A DNA stretch of 64,000 nucleotides from Balamuthia mandrillaris (taxonomy: Eukaryota > Discosea > Longamoebia > Balamuthiidae). The first letter of the stretch is position 1; each line of letters starts with the position of its first letter. The notes beneath the pieces are model-generated. The model did not search any database, had not been told where the DNA came from, and worked only from the letters and a program-made list of their open reading frames with translations. The position numbers were made by a program, and so were the translations under genes. Shown here piece by piece: positions 29,801 through 45,483 of the stretch. The stretch is from positions 69,501 through 133,500 of the forward strand of contig JAVKOQ010000128.1 of assembly GCA_031835245.1 (NCBI GenBank). The letters are read 5' to 3'.

Positions 29801-31005
29801 TTTTGATACACAGTGCCAACACAATCAGTTCCATACAAGAAGAGCAAAAACTGAGAGGAGAATGGGGAATGGCATACATTTTTGATGCGCGTGAAAAACG
29901 GAATGCGAAACATTTGGCGAGCAATGATAGATGAAATGTGCACATATGGGCCTTCCTTTCCAATTGATAGACCTATTCATGTGAACCCTGTGTGTCAGTA
30001 CACAACTCCAAAAGAAATACAAACACCAGAGAGAAATGAAGTTGGATGACCTCCGGCAAAGGCAGCGATGAGACCCAGCACTTTGGCCACAAATGTTCGT
30101 ATGGAGAGGTATCGTTGCAGCACAATTCCCGACAGAATGCTTTTCATTTCCGGAATGCCCGACCCTTTGTTTGTTTGAAAAATTATCCTTGTAAGTTATC
30201 CTTGCAAAGGAAGCGGAGAGAAAGCAGATAAAGGAGACTGAAGAAAGAAGAAAGATGAAAGATGAAAGAAGAAGCAAAGGAAGAAAAGCAAGAAGGGCAA
30301 GAAAAGAAGCGGTAAAGCACACCAGAAGAATGAGGGCTAATGTACTCCACACAGCCGACTGCAATGGTCAAGAAGAACAGAGAATAGCACAACCATATGG
30401 CATAGTTCAGCACAAATATGTCCACCCTCGAAGTTATGTACACTTGCACTGAAGGTTTTTTGTTTTGCAGTCGTCGTTAGAAGAAAAACAAAAACAAAAA
30501 AAACTTTTAAAAAAGAAAAAGAAAAAAAAAGAAAAAAAATGAAAAAAATGAAAAAAGAAAAAAAAGAAAAAAAGAAAACAAAAAAAAGAAAAAAATGAAA
30601 AAATGAAAAAAAAGAAAAAGAAAAAAATGAAAAAAAAAGAAAAAGAAGAAAAAGAAAAAATGAAAAACTGAAAAAAACAAACGTACGACGATACAAAGAA
30701 AAAATGCTATAATCAATAGCATAAGCGGAGAGAGCGGCCAGGACCCCCAGTATCATCAGGAAGCACCACTGCTGGGCGGTGGCCCCGAAGAAGATGCTGA
30801 CGAGGCGGTTCCACCAGCTGAGCGAGGCCAAGGGCAGGTGTATCCGCCGTCCGCCGACCAAGGAGAGGAAGAAATTGTCGTCCTGGCCCTCCTCCACGGT
30901 GTCGTAGTAGGCGGCGCTCTCGAAGCTCATGAAAGCGGACTGGGCGCGAGTCCTTCTGGGTCCTCCTCGTCTTTCCTCATTCCTGAAGGAGGAAAAGAAG
31001 CCCAT
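26890..31005 (-). CDS. CLC chloride channel with CBS pair
   Basis: Large gene of about 14 exons. Exon 1 starts MGFFSSFRNEERR (ATG 31003-31005) and enters TM helix B. Conserved filter motifs are GSGIPEMKSILSGIV (about 30130), SIGKEGPYVHISSII (about 29950, with the gating glutamate) and a later GVLFSVEVISTYYMVENLW (about 29600). The TM region ends with AGATRTISTAVLVVELTGQ. Two cytosolic CBS domains follow: VMRTDLQYLTTHSTFEDARD and, near the end, HAFVTSRGKLVGVITRRDLL. After GVLFSVE the residue is V, as in plasma-membrane ClC channels, not the proton glutamate of exchangers; this favours a channel. The tail is a basic/acidic low-complexity segment ending at 26890. Confidence 0.92.
30480..30680. 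repeat. A-rich (AAAAAG/AAAAAATG)n tract in CLC intron
   Basis: 200 bp of poly-A with G or TG interruptions, filling the first CLC intron (T-rich on the coding strand). Confidence 0.85.
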
Positions 31006-31486
31006 CTTTTGTTCTTTATTTTTTTTTATGTAGCAAAAGAGAGAGACTCTCTTATGATAAGAGAAACAAACAAACAGATTTAAAGGGAGTTTGATGGGAT
31101 GGGAACAAAATCAAAGCGATCGTCTTTGTTCTTTGCTTTCGTTCACTTTTTTACTTTCTTTTTTTTTTGTCGAAATCTGAAGGTGATGTCATAATTTCCT
31201 AAATTTGAGTATTTATGACGTCATACCGTGAATAAACGACCCCTCGAACAAATCAATATCCGCTATTCGGCATATTTCACAAATAAGGATAATTCGTAGG
31301 ATCTAATCTAGATCACTATACAAAATGCAAAAAATTTTGTAATCAAGAGCGAGGCAGGCAGCAGGCCAAGTCTGTCTCTTCTTTCTCTCTGTCCCGGCGC
31401 GGAAAGCCAAGCCACCAACCTCTTCTTCTCCCTTTCATTCTGCTTCCTCCTCCTCCTACTGCAAAATATAGAGCACGAGCAAGAAC
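31006..31486. other. divergent promoter region
   Basis: Spacer between the CLC gene (-) and the tail-anchored gene (+). Contains TGATGTCA (about 31184) and a perfect TGACGTCA (31216-31223). The right part is C/T-rich leader. No TATA box is seen. Confidence 0.45.
31216..31223. promoter_or_regulatory. CRE-like palindrome TGACGTCA
   Basis: Perfect palindrome midway between two divergent genes, paired with TGATGTCA about 30 bp to the left. Confidence 0.45.
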
Positions 31487-32041
31487 ATGTACGGGCAACC
31501 GCTGCTCGGCAGCGAAACGCGGCACAATAACAATGCGACAAGCACGAGCGGACCGCCTCCCATTCCTGCTCGACCGCATGTTCCGCCACAACCAACTTCA
31601 TCTCAGAGTTCAACAACAACAGCAACAAACTACGGTGTACAATACAAAGCAGCAGGAGGGGCAGTGGGTGTCGCAAGTTATCATCCTCCTTCCTCCTCCC
31701 ACAGCTATGACGTCTCTTTCAACGACAACAACAACAGTTATACGTCGCTCTCGGGAAGAGGAGGCGATGTGGAGGACGGAGGGACAGGAATAGAATTTGG
31801 TGAACGTATAAACCGGTTTGAGGAGGGCACAAGACACGCAACAACTGGAGGAGCAGGGGGAGAGGTGGAATACGTCCCAGCAGGAACGGGCTCCCTCTTT
31901 GGCAGGCAGCAGGCCAAGCGGAGGATAAGGTCCATCAAAGAGGCCTGTGACTGCGGGCCTGTTTGTCAGGGCGTGTCCCTTTGTATGTTCCTCCTCGTGG
32001 TTGGGGCCTTGATCTTTGCTTTGGTTGTTCGGTATCATTGA
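31487..32041 (+). CDS. tail-anchored protein of unknown function
   Basis: A 184-residue single-exon ORF from ATG 31487. The first 150 residues are low-complexity (P, Q, S, T, N, G) with a proline stretch GPPPIPARPHVPPQP that could bind SH3 or WW domains. Then comes a basic patch (GRQQAKRRIRSIKEACDCG), a CxCxxxCxxxxxC cluster, and one C-terminal TM segment (FLLVVGALIFALVVRYH), as in a tail-anchored protein whose N-terminus faces the cytosol. No family is recognised. The cysteines next to the membrane could be palmitoylated (inference). Confidence 0.65.
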   Translation: MYGQPLLGSETRHNNNATSTSGPPPIPARPHVPPQPTSSQSSTTTATNYGVQYKAAGGAVGVASYHPPSSSHSYDVSFNDNNNSYTSLSGRGGDVEDGGTGIEFGERINRFEEGTRHATTGGAGGEVEYVPAGTGSLFGRQQAKRRIRSIKEACDCGPVCQGVSLCMFLLVVGALIFALVVRYH

Positions 32042-32167
32042 TAATGAACCCACTTCAGTTTTGTGTGTTTTGTTTAAGTTTTGTTTTTCAATGCTTGTGT
32101 TGTGTTTGGTTGGTTGGTTGTTTGTTTGTTTGTTCTAGGAAGTTGTTGAGAAGGAGTTGCTTTTCTT

Positions 32168-33087
32168 TTATCCATAGTGGTTGTGGGTAGGTTCTTCTTT
32201 GATGGTGGGACCTTCTTCTTCTGAGAGGGATTTGTAGATGGCAAGTTCGTTGGGATAAACAGACTTGATCTCGTCTTCTAAGGCTTGTTTGAAGTTCTGC
32301 AAATTGAAATAGCCAATGACAATGAGATTAGAAAGAAGAGGAGAACAAGAACAGGAAGAAGAAGAACAACAACAACAAAAAGAAGAACCAGAACAAGAAT
32401 CAGTAGCAGAAGCAGCAGAAGAACAAGATGAATAAGAACAAGCAGAGAACAGAGAAGAGAACAATGGACTGAGAACGGCAGACAGAAGAGGAGAAAAGAA
32501 GAAAGAATGAGAGGGAGAAGAAAGCGAACGAGAGGAGGAGAAGAAAGGGCGAGCGAGGGAGCAAGAGAGAGAACGAACTTGAAGAGCTTCTATTTTGCCT
32601 TTTGTGCGTTCATTGCTTTCCATGCACGTCCGTAGCGTTTGCTGCAGATACAGGTCTGGATTTTCGCCTTCGTCAATGTGTCTGTTGTGTGTATTTTGTT
32701 TGCAGGAAGAGGAGTTAATAACTTCATTTTTTTTTTCCCACGAGAGACGTAGCGGTGAACATGTGAAAGAAGATGGAACTCACTTGAAGACTTCGAGCGG
32801 AACTTCCATATCGTAGTTGAACCGAATGTTTTCTAACCGCTGCAACATATCTATGACTGCATTCCTGTGGGAGATCAAAGAAAGGGCGGCTAGTTGAAGA
32901 CCAGTTCTCAAAGCAAAAAAAAAAAAAAACAAGGCATAGCATACGTTTTGTCACAAAGAAGGGGTTGGCTGTCCCTCTTAAACTCCTCCACAATGATGAC
33001 CAACTGCCGCAGGGTTTCAATGGCGCCTTCCAAGCATTGCTCCAGCTCCACCTCCTTGCTGCTGTCCGCTGCCGTCGCGCCTTCCAT
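32168..33087 (-). CDS. MED10: Mediator complex subunit 10
   Basis: Four exons: 33087-32945, 32864-32784, 32681-32579, 32296-32168, all in phase. The product starts MEGATAADSSKEVELEQ and continues LEGAIETLRQLVIIVEEF, NAVIDMLQRLENIRFNYDME, VPLEVFKHIDEGENPDLYLQ, NERTKGKIEALQNFKQALED and VYPNELAIYKSL. This agrees with MED10/Nut2 across the whole length (about 150 aa); the VPLEVFxxID.GxNPxLY core is diagnostic. MED10 sits in the Mediator middle module and links transcription factors to RNA polymerase II in the nucleus. The intron between exons 3 and 4 is rich in GAAGAA/CAA on the plus strand. Confidence 0.93.
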
Positions 33088-33249
33088 TCTTTTCCTCTGT
33101 ACAATAATTATTTCCAATAATTATTCCCCATTTTTTATTCTCAATAATTATTTTACTGTCTCAAGTCGACCTGGATTGTTTTTCTGCGCATTTGGTTCTG
33201 TAATAGTGCTCTGTTGGTGCTGTGATCGTGCTGCTTTTGTGTACAAATG

Positions 33250-33258
33250 GGAAGCAAA

Positions 33259-33306
<48 letters not shown>
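33250..33306. repeat. (GA)n microsatellite
   Basis: Dinucleotide tract in the spacer between MED10 and the end of the PCGF module. Confidence 0.85.
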
Positions 33307-33309
<3 letters not shown>

Positions 33310-33315
33310 AGTGCA

Positions 33316-34801
33316 TCATATCACGTTCTTTCGTCGGCGATAGGTAAAGACGATGGCGCCCTGCTCATGTCCTCGCGTCTTCAATATGTATTCCAGCGAG
33401 TGTTCCATGCCAAGCACCTCTTTCTTGTACATTATATCCAACTTTTTAACGCAAACGGGTTCAATCCATCCGAAGAAAGCACAACAACAACAACAAAAAA
33501 TAAATAAATAAGCAAAGAAGAAAATGGAGAAGAAAGAAGAGAGAAAAAAACGTACGTCGTTGATGGAAGGCAGATCCAGCTTCATTCGCAAAAACTTTTT
33601 GAGGTGGCGCACAGTAACGCGGGCTGATGTCCGAATTACTGGTTTCTCCAGTTGCTTCAATGTTGAATCTGTCTCGCTTTTGTTAAGAGCGGGTTAGTTT
33701 TTTTTTTCTCTTTCGCAGTTTTCTTTTTATTTTTTCTTTCATTTCATCTTTTCTTAAAATAACTTTTTTTTTAAAAAAAAAGAAATGGTACCTTTCATCT
33801 AAAAGCAACTCGAAAGCGACTTCGTCTTTGTAAATGGGTTTTGAGGGATCCCGCTTGATACGTTTCTTTGGCCGCGAGTTTTGGTCGTTTTGTTGTTGTT
33901 GCTGTGAGCCACCTTGTTGCGCTTCTCTTGTTTTTCGGATTTCCGCTTCGACTTCCTCCGCTAATAATCGTTTCAAAAAGCAAAGGAATAAAGAAAAAGA
34001 CAAAGGTATAAAGAAAAAGAGCGAGAATGAAGCAAGAACGGGCAACAAATACTGATAACAAACCTTGAGCTATCTTCCCTCGTTTCCGGTAAAAAGCAGC
34101 TTCTTGTTCTTTATCTTGCACCATAACATCAGCAAATATTTTGTTCACTAGGGTTTGTAACGTGTGATCGAACCTATTAATACATAGAGTTAGTTTTGGT
34201 TTTGTTGAAAGACAGAGGGAAAGCAAAGAAAACAGACTTGATCTTGTCGTGAGGATTGGGCCGGAGGTCAACACCACAAGTAGGACAATCTGCAGTGTGT
34301 TGAAAGTATTTGAATAGACAACTTTTACAGACTTTCATAATTGTTAGTTAAATGAAAAAACTGAAAGAGCGAGAGAGAGAGAGAGAGCGAGATAGCAACG
34401 AACAAGTATGAAGGCATTCGCGAACAGCGTGGGCATCCCTGAAATAGCCCATGCAAAGGCCGCATAGCAAAAATTGGTTCAATATACGAGTTTGGAACTT
34501 GAGCTAGCAAAACTCAGAAGGTCAATTGAGGGATAAAACGCCTTCAAAAAGTTGGTGCATTACTTACTGTTCGTCCATCCATGATAGGTGCCCTGTATTC
34601 TTCCTCCTCCTCTTCTTCTGCTTCTTCATCTTCTTCCTCACTTTCATTCTGTTCTTCTTCTCCTTTTTCTTGTTCTCGCTCATCTTCTCCTTCTCCTTCT
34701 CCTTCTCCTTCTCCTTCTCCTTCTCCTTCCTGTGTGGCTTCATCTTCCTGTTTACGGCTATTGGTTTCATTTTTGTTTCCTTCTTTTGGCTCAGTATCCA
34801 T
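33316..34801 (-). CDS. Polycomb group RING finger (PCGF) module with RAWUL domain, 3' half of a probable fusion gene
   Basis: Exons 34503-34404 and 34331-34238 give a complete C3HC4 RING: CGLC, ECLHTF, CKSC and CPTC. FDHTLQTLVNKIFADVM and EAAFYRKRGK follow, as in PCGF proteins after the RING. Later exons include RPKKRIKRDPSKP (basic, nuclear) and a RAWUL domain: KPVIRTSARVTVRHLKKFLR, KLDLPSIND and HSLEYILKTRGHEQ, ending YRRRKNVI at 33316. PCGF proteins pair with RING1 to ubiquitinate histone H2A in PRC1. The exon upstream of the RING (lower end 34568; intron 34504-34567) reads backward without a stop into an aminopeptidase-like domain, so this is probably not a separate gene. If it is, the first convenient ATG is 34799-34801 (MDTEPKEGNK). 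Confidence 0.85.
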
Positions 34802-36868
34802 ACCCTCTTCTGTTGTAGTTGTTTCAGTGGATGGTACATTCCAACTTGAACCTTGTTCCATGGACGATGTTTTTCCTCCTTCCGTTTCTTTCTGCTGTCC
34901 ATTTACGTGATTGATTTCCGCTTTCGTCGCATGTATCTGCTCTTCTTGCTTCTCCATATTATCTTCATTTTCCTTCTCCACCTTCTCTACTCGTTTTTGT
35001 TTTTCCATCTCCATTTTCTCCACTTGCCTCCTCACCTCTATAATTGCCTGTTGTTGGTGTTGTAGCTCTATCTCCTGCTGTTCCTCTTCCGAAAGGTCTA
35101 GTGTCGCAGCAATCGATGCCCTTGCGCAATCGGTGTAGAATCCATAGTTTCGTTGAAACGTCTCCAAAGCTTGTTGCTTGCCTGCAGCGCCTTCGCGGTC
35201 GATCAAAGCGTCATACAGGGGCTCAAGGATAGCCAACTGTCCGTACTCACCAAGCATGGAGAGCGTGCTCTGTAGGTAGTGGTCGTAGATATTTTTTGCT
35301 TGAGAAGAGGTGGTAGTGGAAGTTTCGGTCTCCCTAATAAAACGCAAACAGTGAGCCAACCACGCAACGTAGAAAGGTGGTGAGACTGTTTTGGCAAATT
35401 GGTAGACTTGGTCGATTTTTTGTAGCAGCTGAAGTTGGGAGATTTTCGTTTTGGAGCGAGTGCTTTCGCCCGATTCAAGTTGGGCGAGCAACTCTTGGAA
35501 AAAATAAACTGTTGACCAAACAGAACAGAATTAGTGTTGCGGGTGTTAAGGACAGTGACTGAGAGAGGAAAGAAAGGGAAGTAAAAAAAGTGGAGAAAAA
35601 GCAAAGGCCAGAATATTTACAGATTTTATAACTCGGCCAGCCATCGATATCGTTGGGGCTACAAGTTTCCGTCTCAATAACCTTTCGTATCAGAAAGTTT
35701 ACCTCTTGTATTGGTTTGTTGCCACTCTTTTCCTTTTGTTCTCTTGCTCGTACCAAATCGAGTAGGACTCCTGTTTATTTAATAGAGAAATAGTTTGCAA
35801 AACAAAACAGAGAGTAAAGGTATTCAGAAAGAGAGCGAGAGAGAGAAACAAACCTTTAAAGATGCGTTTTTGGTCTGATAGTTGTTCAGCAGCACGCTCT
35901 GATGTGTTTGGGTTGAATCGTTTTGCAAAACACTGCCTGAAATCCGCCTCCGAAAAAGTCTTTGCTCTAAACTGCTCCAGAAAGTCCTGAACAAAAGACA
36001 TAAACTTTCGTGGACAACCCACATACTCCTCCAACGATAGCAAAAAGTGATACTCCAGCTCATGATCTTGACTTTCACTGTCAGTATCTATGTCTCCCTG
36101 TTCCTCAGCTGTGTTGTTATTTGTTTTAACTGCGTTGTTGTAGTGTTGTTGAAGGAGTAGATGTATGCCTATCATCATATGCAAGTGTTCTATGTCTGTT
36201 CCTAAAACTTGTCCTTCACATTTCAAAAAAGTAGTTAGTTAGTGAACACCACAGAGAAGAGATTTTTTGAAAAGGAGCAAATACCGACCAACTATTTTGC
36301 GGGACACGTAAGTGAGCAGACCATTAGCGAAGCTCTTACTTGGTCTTAGAGGAGTAGCTAGCACGCCAATCCAGCTAAGGGTTATATAAGGAACCAAGAA
36401 GGCAGCAGCATCTTCAGCTCCCCTCTCTATTAATGAAGCTACTACTTCGCAACGTGCAGCTGCTACTGTTATAATTCCTGGGAACGTCATTCCTTTGGTT
36501 TTGTTTGGCGATTAGTTTCTGAAAAACAGATTCAGATACAAAGAGAGAATAAGAGTGAGAGAGAGAGAGAGAGAGAGAGAAGAGTACCTGTATATGCAAA
36601 GGAAAACGGAAGGATAAAGAGGTCAAGAGTTGGCCATTCATAGGGACTTAAAGTGACCTCCGCCGCTTCCAAGTACTTTTCTAGAGCCACAAACTCTTTC
36701 TCTGCAAGGGAGAGAAACTTGTGCATCTTCTCAGCCCAAACTTTGCTTCGTGGACCCACCGGCACACTTGTGAACTCTCCTGAAAAGTGGTGGCATTATA
36801 ACCAAACGATAACAAGAAAATAATAATAAGGAAGAGAAAGATAGAAAGTACGAGAACGCAAACGAGAG

Positions 36869-36915
<47 letters not shown>

Positions 36916-37152
36916 CAACGAACCAACAGCGAGAAATATGTGGGCGGCAGTGACAGGAGTCTTTTGTTCAAATTGAAACACTAATCCAGCATCACCTGTT
37001 GTTGCTGTATTAGTGCAACTGGCACTCATCAAAACCGAAAAATTTTCAGGAACGGTGATAGAGGCTGTGTAGGATGATTTAACATCTGGTGTATCCTGCA
37101 TAAAGAAAACCATTAGTTCGAATATTTCATTATCTCACTTTCCTTTGCGTAA

Positions 37153-37189
<37 letters not shown>

Positions 37190-38095
37190 CTACCTGACAA
37201 GGGAACCAAGAACAAGCTTGTTTAAATCCATCAGTCAATACCATGGGTTTCCGCTTTCCCGCTGTTTGCCTGTTGACAATAACATTCGAGTTCAGTTCCA
37301 AGTTCAACACAAAACAAGCCACAACAAAACAAACCATGGAGACAGCCATTGCAGAGCAGAATAGGGCCATTGGCGAGGCGAATGAGGTTGGGTGGAGTAG
37401 TGTACCAGAATGGTGACCACGTCCCCAACCGGCACTTCCATCTGCACGCACAACGCTCTATGCACGTCTTTCTGCTGAGCCTCAGCTGCGCTCTCCCCAT
37501 CGTTGTGGCTGAAATTCGTTTGTTCCAAATCTCTCATCCTCCACTACACAAATTTTATCAAGTTAAAGTCAGTGACAGAGAAAGAGAAGAAGAAGAAGAA
37601 AGACAGAAAGCGTACTGGAAGCGGTAGAGAGTTTTTGTCGGCCAGCAGCTCCTCCACTTGCTGTATTTCAAGCATTTGAGTGTCAAGCAGGATCTCTGCC
37701 TGCAGCTGGTCGGTGGAGCTGGCGGGTGGCCTCTTCTCCCCGCCGACCCCGAGCAACCGCAGGGTTACGCTGCCTTCCAGGCACTTCCTCTCAAAGTCCA
37801 CTCTCAACGAGAGGTGCACATGCTCGGTCCTCACTACGTCGGCGTTGGCAAACGACCGAAACGGAATCGCAGCAGGCCAAACACTGCGATTCTCCCGATC
37901 CCCTGCCCCAACCACTTGGGCAGCAGCAGCAGGCGCGGTGGAGTGCGGAGCTTCTGCCATGCTGGATGTTGTTCTGGTGGTTATCGTTGTTGTTTTCGGC
38001 AATGGAGGTCGTGCTGGGAGCGGCGTGCCAGCAGCCCCATGAACGGGGAGAGCAGTCCCAGCACCACCAACGGCGGTGGCCTCCGTGCTTTGCAT
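34802..38095 (-). CDS. M1 aminopeptidase / LTA4H-like module without zinc site, 5' half of a probable fusion gene
   Basis: About nine exons from ATG 38093-38095. The segments follow the leukotriene A4 hydrolase/leucyl aminopeptidase order. They are: ANADVVRTEHVHLSLRVDFE (N-terminal beta domain); ILVHYSTQP and YSALQWLSP; KQACSWFPCQ joined to DTPDVKSSYTASITVP; VPVGPRSKVWAEKMHKF; FILPFSFAYTG; GMTFPGIITVAAARCE. Then, where HEISHSWTGN is expected, PYITLSWIGV, so all HEXXH ligands and the following NE are missing (ANGLLTYVSRKIVG). The C-terminal helical domain is present (EYGQLAILEPLYDALID, ETFQRNYGFYTDCARA). After about 35095 the frame continues through a coiled coil and an acidic EGEGEG/EEEE linker into the PCGF exon. 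Probably a non-catalytic scaffold. Confidence 0.83.
36865..36912. repeat. (GA)n microsatellite in M1-module intron
   Basis: One of several GA tracts in introns of this leftward gene (others about 36556-36580 and 37157-37185). CT-rich on the coding strand. Confidence 0.85.
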
Positions 38096-38453
38096 CAGCG
38101 GCAACTCTTTTTTTTATTTATTTGACCGAAAAGAAATGGCAAGGGAAAAAAGGGCAGCAAAATGGTCCTTGCGCTTCCCTGCTACTTTTGGCGGAGAACA
38201 TTGATGTCGACAAGGACCACGGCCAAACCAAACCATTGCGCGTTGGTCATTTGTTCTCCTACGTTACCCGTTTCGACGCCTGGTGTTGACAAAACGCTTT
38301 TTAATTTGTTGGGTCTGCGGTCTTCAGTTCGACGCTTGATATCAACCACTTGTTTTTTCTGGAAGGCTCATGGGTTCGACTCCAAGGTAATGCAACTTGT
38401 TTTTTTGATTAATTAATCGAAAAAAAGAAGTAAAGAAAAGAAGAGAAGAAAAG

Positions 38454-40727
38454 ATGAAGAGACCACAGTTGCAACGCTTCTTCTTCCGCTCTTTGGCGTT
38501 TTTGCTGCTTCTCGCTTCCGCAGCGGCTCTTGGCAGCGTTTCTTCCGATTCGCAGAGGGAGGGCGGCCCTGCCACGCTGGTCATCCAGAACGTCAAGGTC
38601 TGGCGCGGCGGCCAGCCCGGCCATTGGCAAGGCAGGGAGCAAGGCAGCGGCGCCGTGGCCGTGGTCGGTGACAGGATCGCGTTCGTTGGCTCCTCCTCCG
38701 AAGCCGCTTCTTGGATTGACCCTCTCACAACCAAAGTATGATCTCCTTTCTTTGTTTCACACACTCGCTCCATCGATCTCTTCTCATCTCTTCTGCCATC
38801 GAAAAGGTAATCGATGGAGGAGGAGAGAAGATGTTGGTCCCTGGCTTTGTGGACTCGCACATCCACCTCCTGATGGCCGGCTTCGGGCTGACCTCCGTCC
38901 AACTGCGGGACGCCCCCACCAAAGAGGAGTTTGTGCAGCGGATAGGGCGCTTCGCCGAGGGGCTGCCGCCCGGAGCCTGGGTCAGGGAGGGCAGCTGGGA
39001 CCACACCAAGTGGACGGGGACGTCGGAGGGGAGGGAAGGGGAGGAGGCGGTCCTGCCTGCCAAGGAGTGGATCGATGGGGTCACGCCGGAGAACCCTGTG
39101 CTGGTGTGCCGCTTGGATGGGCACATGTGTTTGGCCAACGGGCTGGCTTTGAGGCTGGCCAACATCTCCCGTGACTCTCCTGAAGTTCCTGGTTTGTGTG
39201 TTCTCTTTGCTTCATCGCTCTTCTTCTCGTCTCGTTTCTTCTCTTCTTCTCCGCTTCTCTCGTCGTCTTCTCTTCTTCTTTGTTTATCTCTTTCATTCCT
39301 CACTTTCTCAAAAAACGCCAGGAGGTACAATCGTTCGTGACTCAAATGGAGAGCCAACGGGCATTCTCAAAGACAATGCGATGCAACTGGTGTGGAATGC
39401 AATGCCGCCTCGCTCCCAGCAAGAGGAGGACGAGGCTCTCTCCGCAGCGATGTCTCACGTCCTTCAATTCGGGGTCACTTCAGTGCATCACATGTCGTAC
39501 GATTGGAACGATCTTCCGGTCTTTGAAAGAGCACACCAGCAAGAGCAGCTTCGCATCCGTATTTATGTCGCTGTTCCACTTTCCACCTGGCAACAATTGG
39601 CGGAGCTGAAGCACCGACGGATGCAAGAAATTGGAGAACAGAAAAAGGATTGGAGAGGGGACGAGTGGTTGAGAGTTGGAAACCTGAAAGCGTTCACGGA
39701 CGGTTCCCTTGGATCGCACACTGCTCTTATGTTTGAGCCTTTGGGTGATGTTAACGCTGACTCTCCTTCTGGTACGCCAGAGTTTCAGTTTTTGTTCCTG
39801 TTGCCTTGCTAACTGTCTTGCTTTACAAACCAGAAAAAGGGTTGATGGTCAGTTCAGAGGAAGATCTCTACAACTGGGTTTCAGGAGCTGACTCCGAGGA
39901 GTTGCACGTCTCCGTTCACGCCATCGGCGACAAAGCCAACCACATCCTTCTCAACGTGATGGAACGAGTCATTCACGAACACGCTCCACGCGATCGTCGT
40001 TTCAGGATCGAGCACGCTCAGCACTTGAGACCGGCTGATCTGAAACGTTTTGCTCCCAACAACATTATAGGCAGCATGCAGCCTTATCATTTGGTGGATG
40101 ATGGACCTTGGGCTCGCTCGCTGTTGGGAGAAGAAAGAGGCGCTCAGAGTTGGCCGTTCCGAACTCTCTTTGATCAAGGTCTCTCTCCCTCCCTCCCTCT
40201 TTGCCTTCGTTCCTTTGGCTTTCTTCTCTGTTCTTTATCCTTCGTTCACCGTTCTGTTCTCTCCGGCTCTTCATTATTGTCCTTGTTGCTTACTGACTAA
40301 ACAAAAAAAAGGAGCGTTGGTTACGTTTGGCAGTGATTGGTTCGTTGCCATTCCCGACCCGTTGAAAGGAATCTACGCCGCTGTCACACGATCCATCGAC
40401 GCACCACCATCCTCTTCCTCGCCACTCCGCGAATGGACGCCAGAGCAAAGTATTCGCGTGGAGGAAGCGTTGATGGCGTACACCTGCAATGCTGCCTATG
40501 CTTCTTTCGAGGAAGAGGTCAAAGGACGCATCGAACCAGGATATCTGGCCGACTTGGTTTTGTTGGACAGGGACATCACGGAATGCGAAGAAGGAGACGC
40601 TGCATCGCAACGGGCTCAGTGTCTTTGGGATGCCAAAGTGGAGATGACCATCGTGGGTGGAGAGGTGATGTTCTCTCGTGATGCTGGTCATTGTGATGCT
40701 CACTCGTGTTCGTTTGCTTCTTCTTGA
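38454..40727 (+). CDS. secreted amidohydrolase family 3 (YtcJ-like)
   Basis: Five exons: 38454-38735, 38807-39191, 39322-39771, 39834-40178, 40312-40727. The N-terminus is a signal peptide (SLAFLLLLASAAALGSVSS). The catalytic barrel shows LVPGFVDSHIHLLMAGFG (HxH metal ligands), LKAFTDGSLGSHTALM, HVSVHAIGDKANH, RRFRIEHAQHLRP and TFGSDWFVAIPDPL (metal-binding Asp), all hallmarks of the YtcJ/amidohydrolase 3 clade. These enzymes hydrolyse C-N bonds in small molecules; the substrate is unknown. The end GYLADLVLLDRDITECE is the closing beta-sandwich strand. It appears intact and catalytically competent. Its start is about 360 bp from the M1-like gene's start, divergently arranged. Confidence 0.9.
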
Positions 40728-40764
40728 TTAAAATCAACACCTATAATGACCAACGCGTATCTCT

Positions 40765-45044
<4,280 letters not shown>

Positions 45045-45226
45045 TTTTTTCTGATTTTCTTTCTTTGTTTGCTACAAAGTTCTCAAGGAGCACTCTTACA
45101 TCACGCATTGCCTAATTTAGTAAGACTGACGTTAGCGACGTGTAGTTAAGGTAAAGGTGACATCATTTAACTTCCTTTTAAAGGCCAAAAACGATCTTTC
45201 AGTGATTAATTAAGCCAGGACAAAAA

Positions 45227-45448
45227 ATGAGAGTAAACGAAGAGGAGGAGGAGGCCTTCCGGATGGCTCGGCTGTGCGCCACGGAGGCCTATCCGGACTT
45301 GCCTGCCTCCTTCCCGGAGGAGCTGTGGCTGAACGTCATGCGCTACCTGAACCTCAGAGACCTGCGACGCATCGGTTGCGTTTGTACTATACTTCATCGC
45401 CTCAGCCAAGACTCTTACATTGTACAGCATTTAGCATGCTCTACTTGC

Positions 45449-45483
<35 letters not shown>

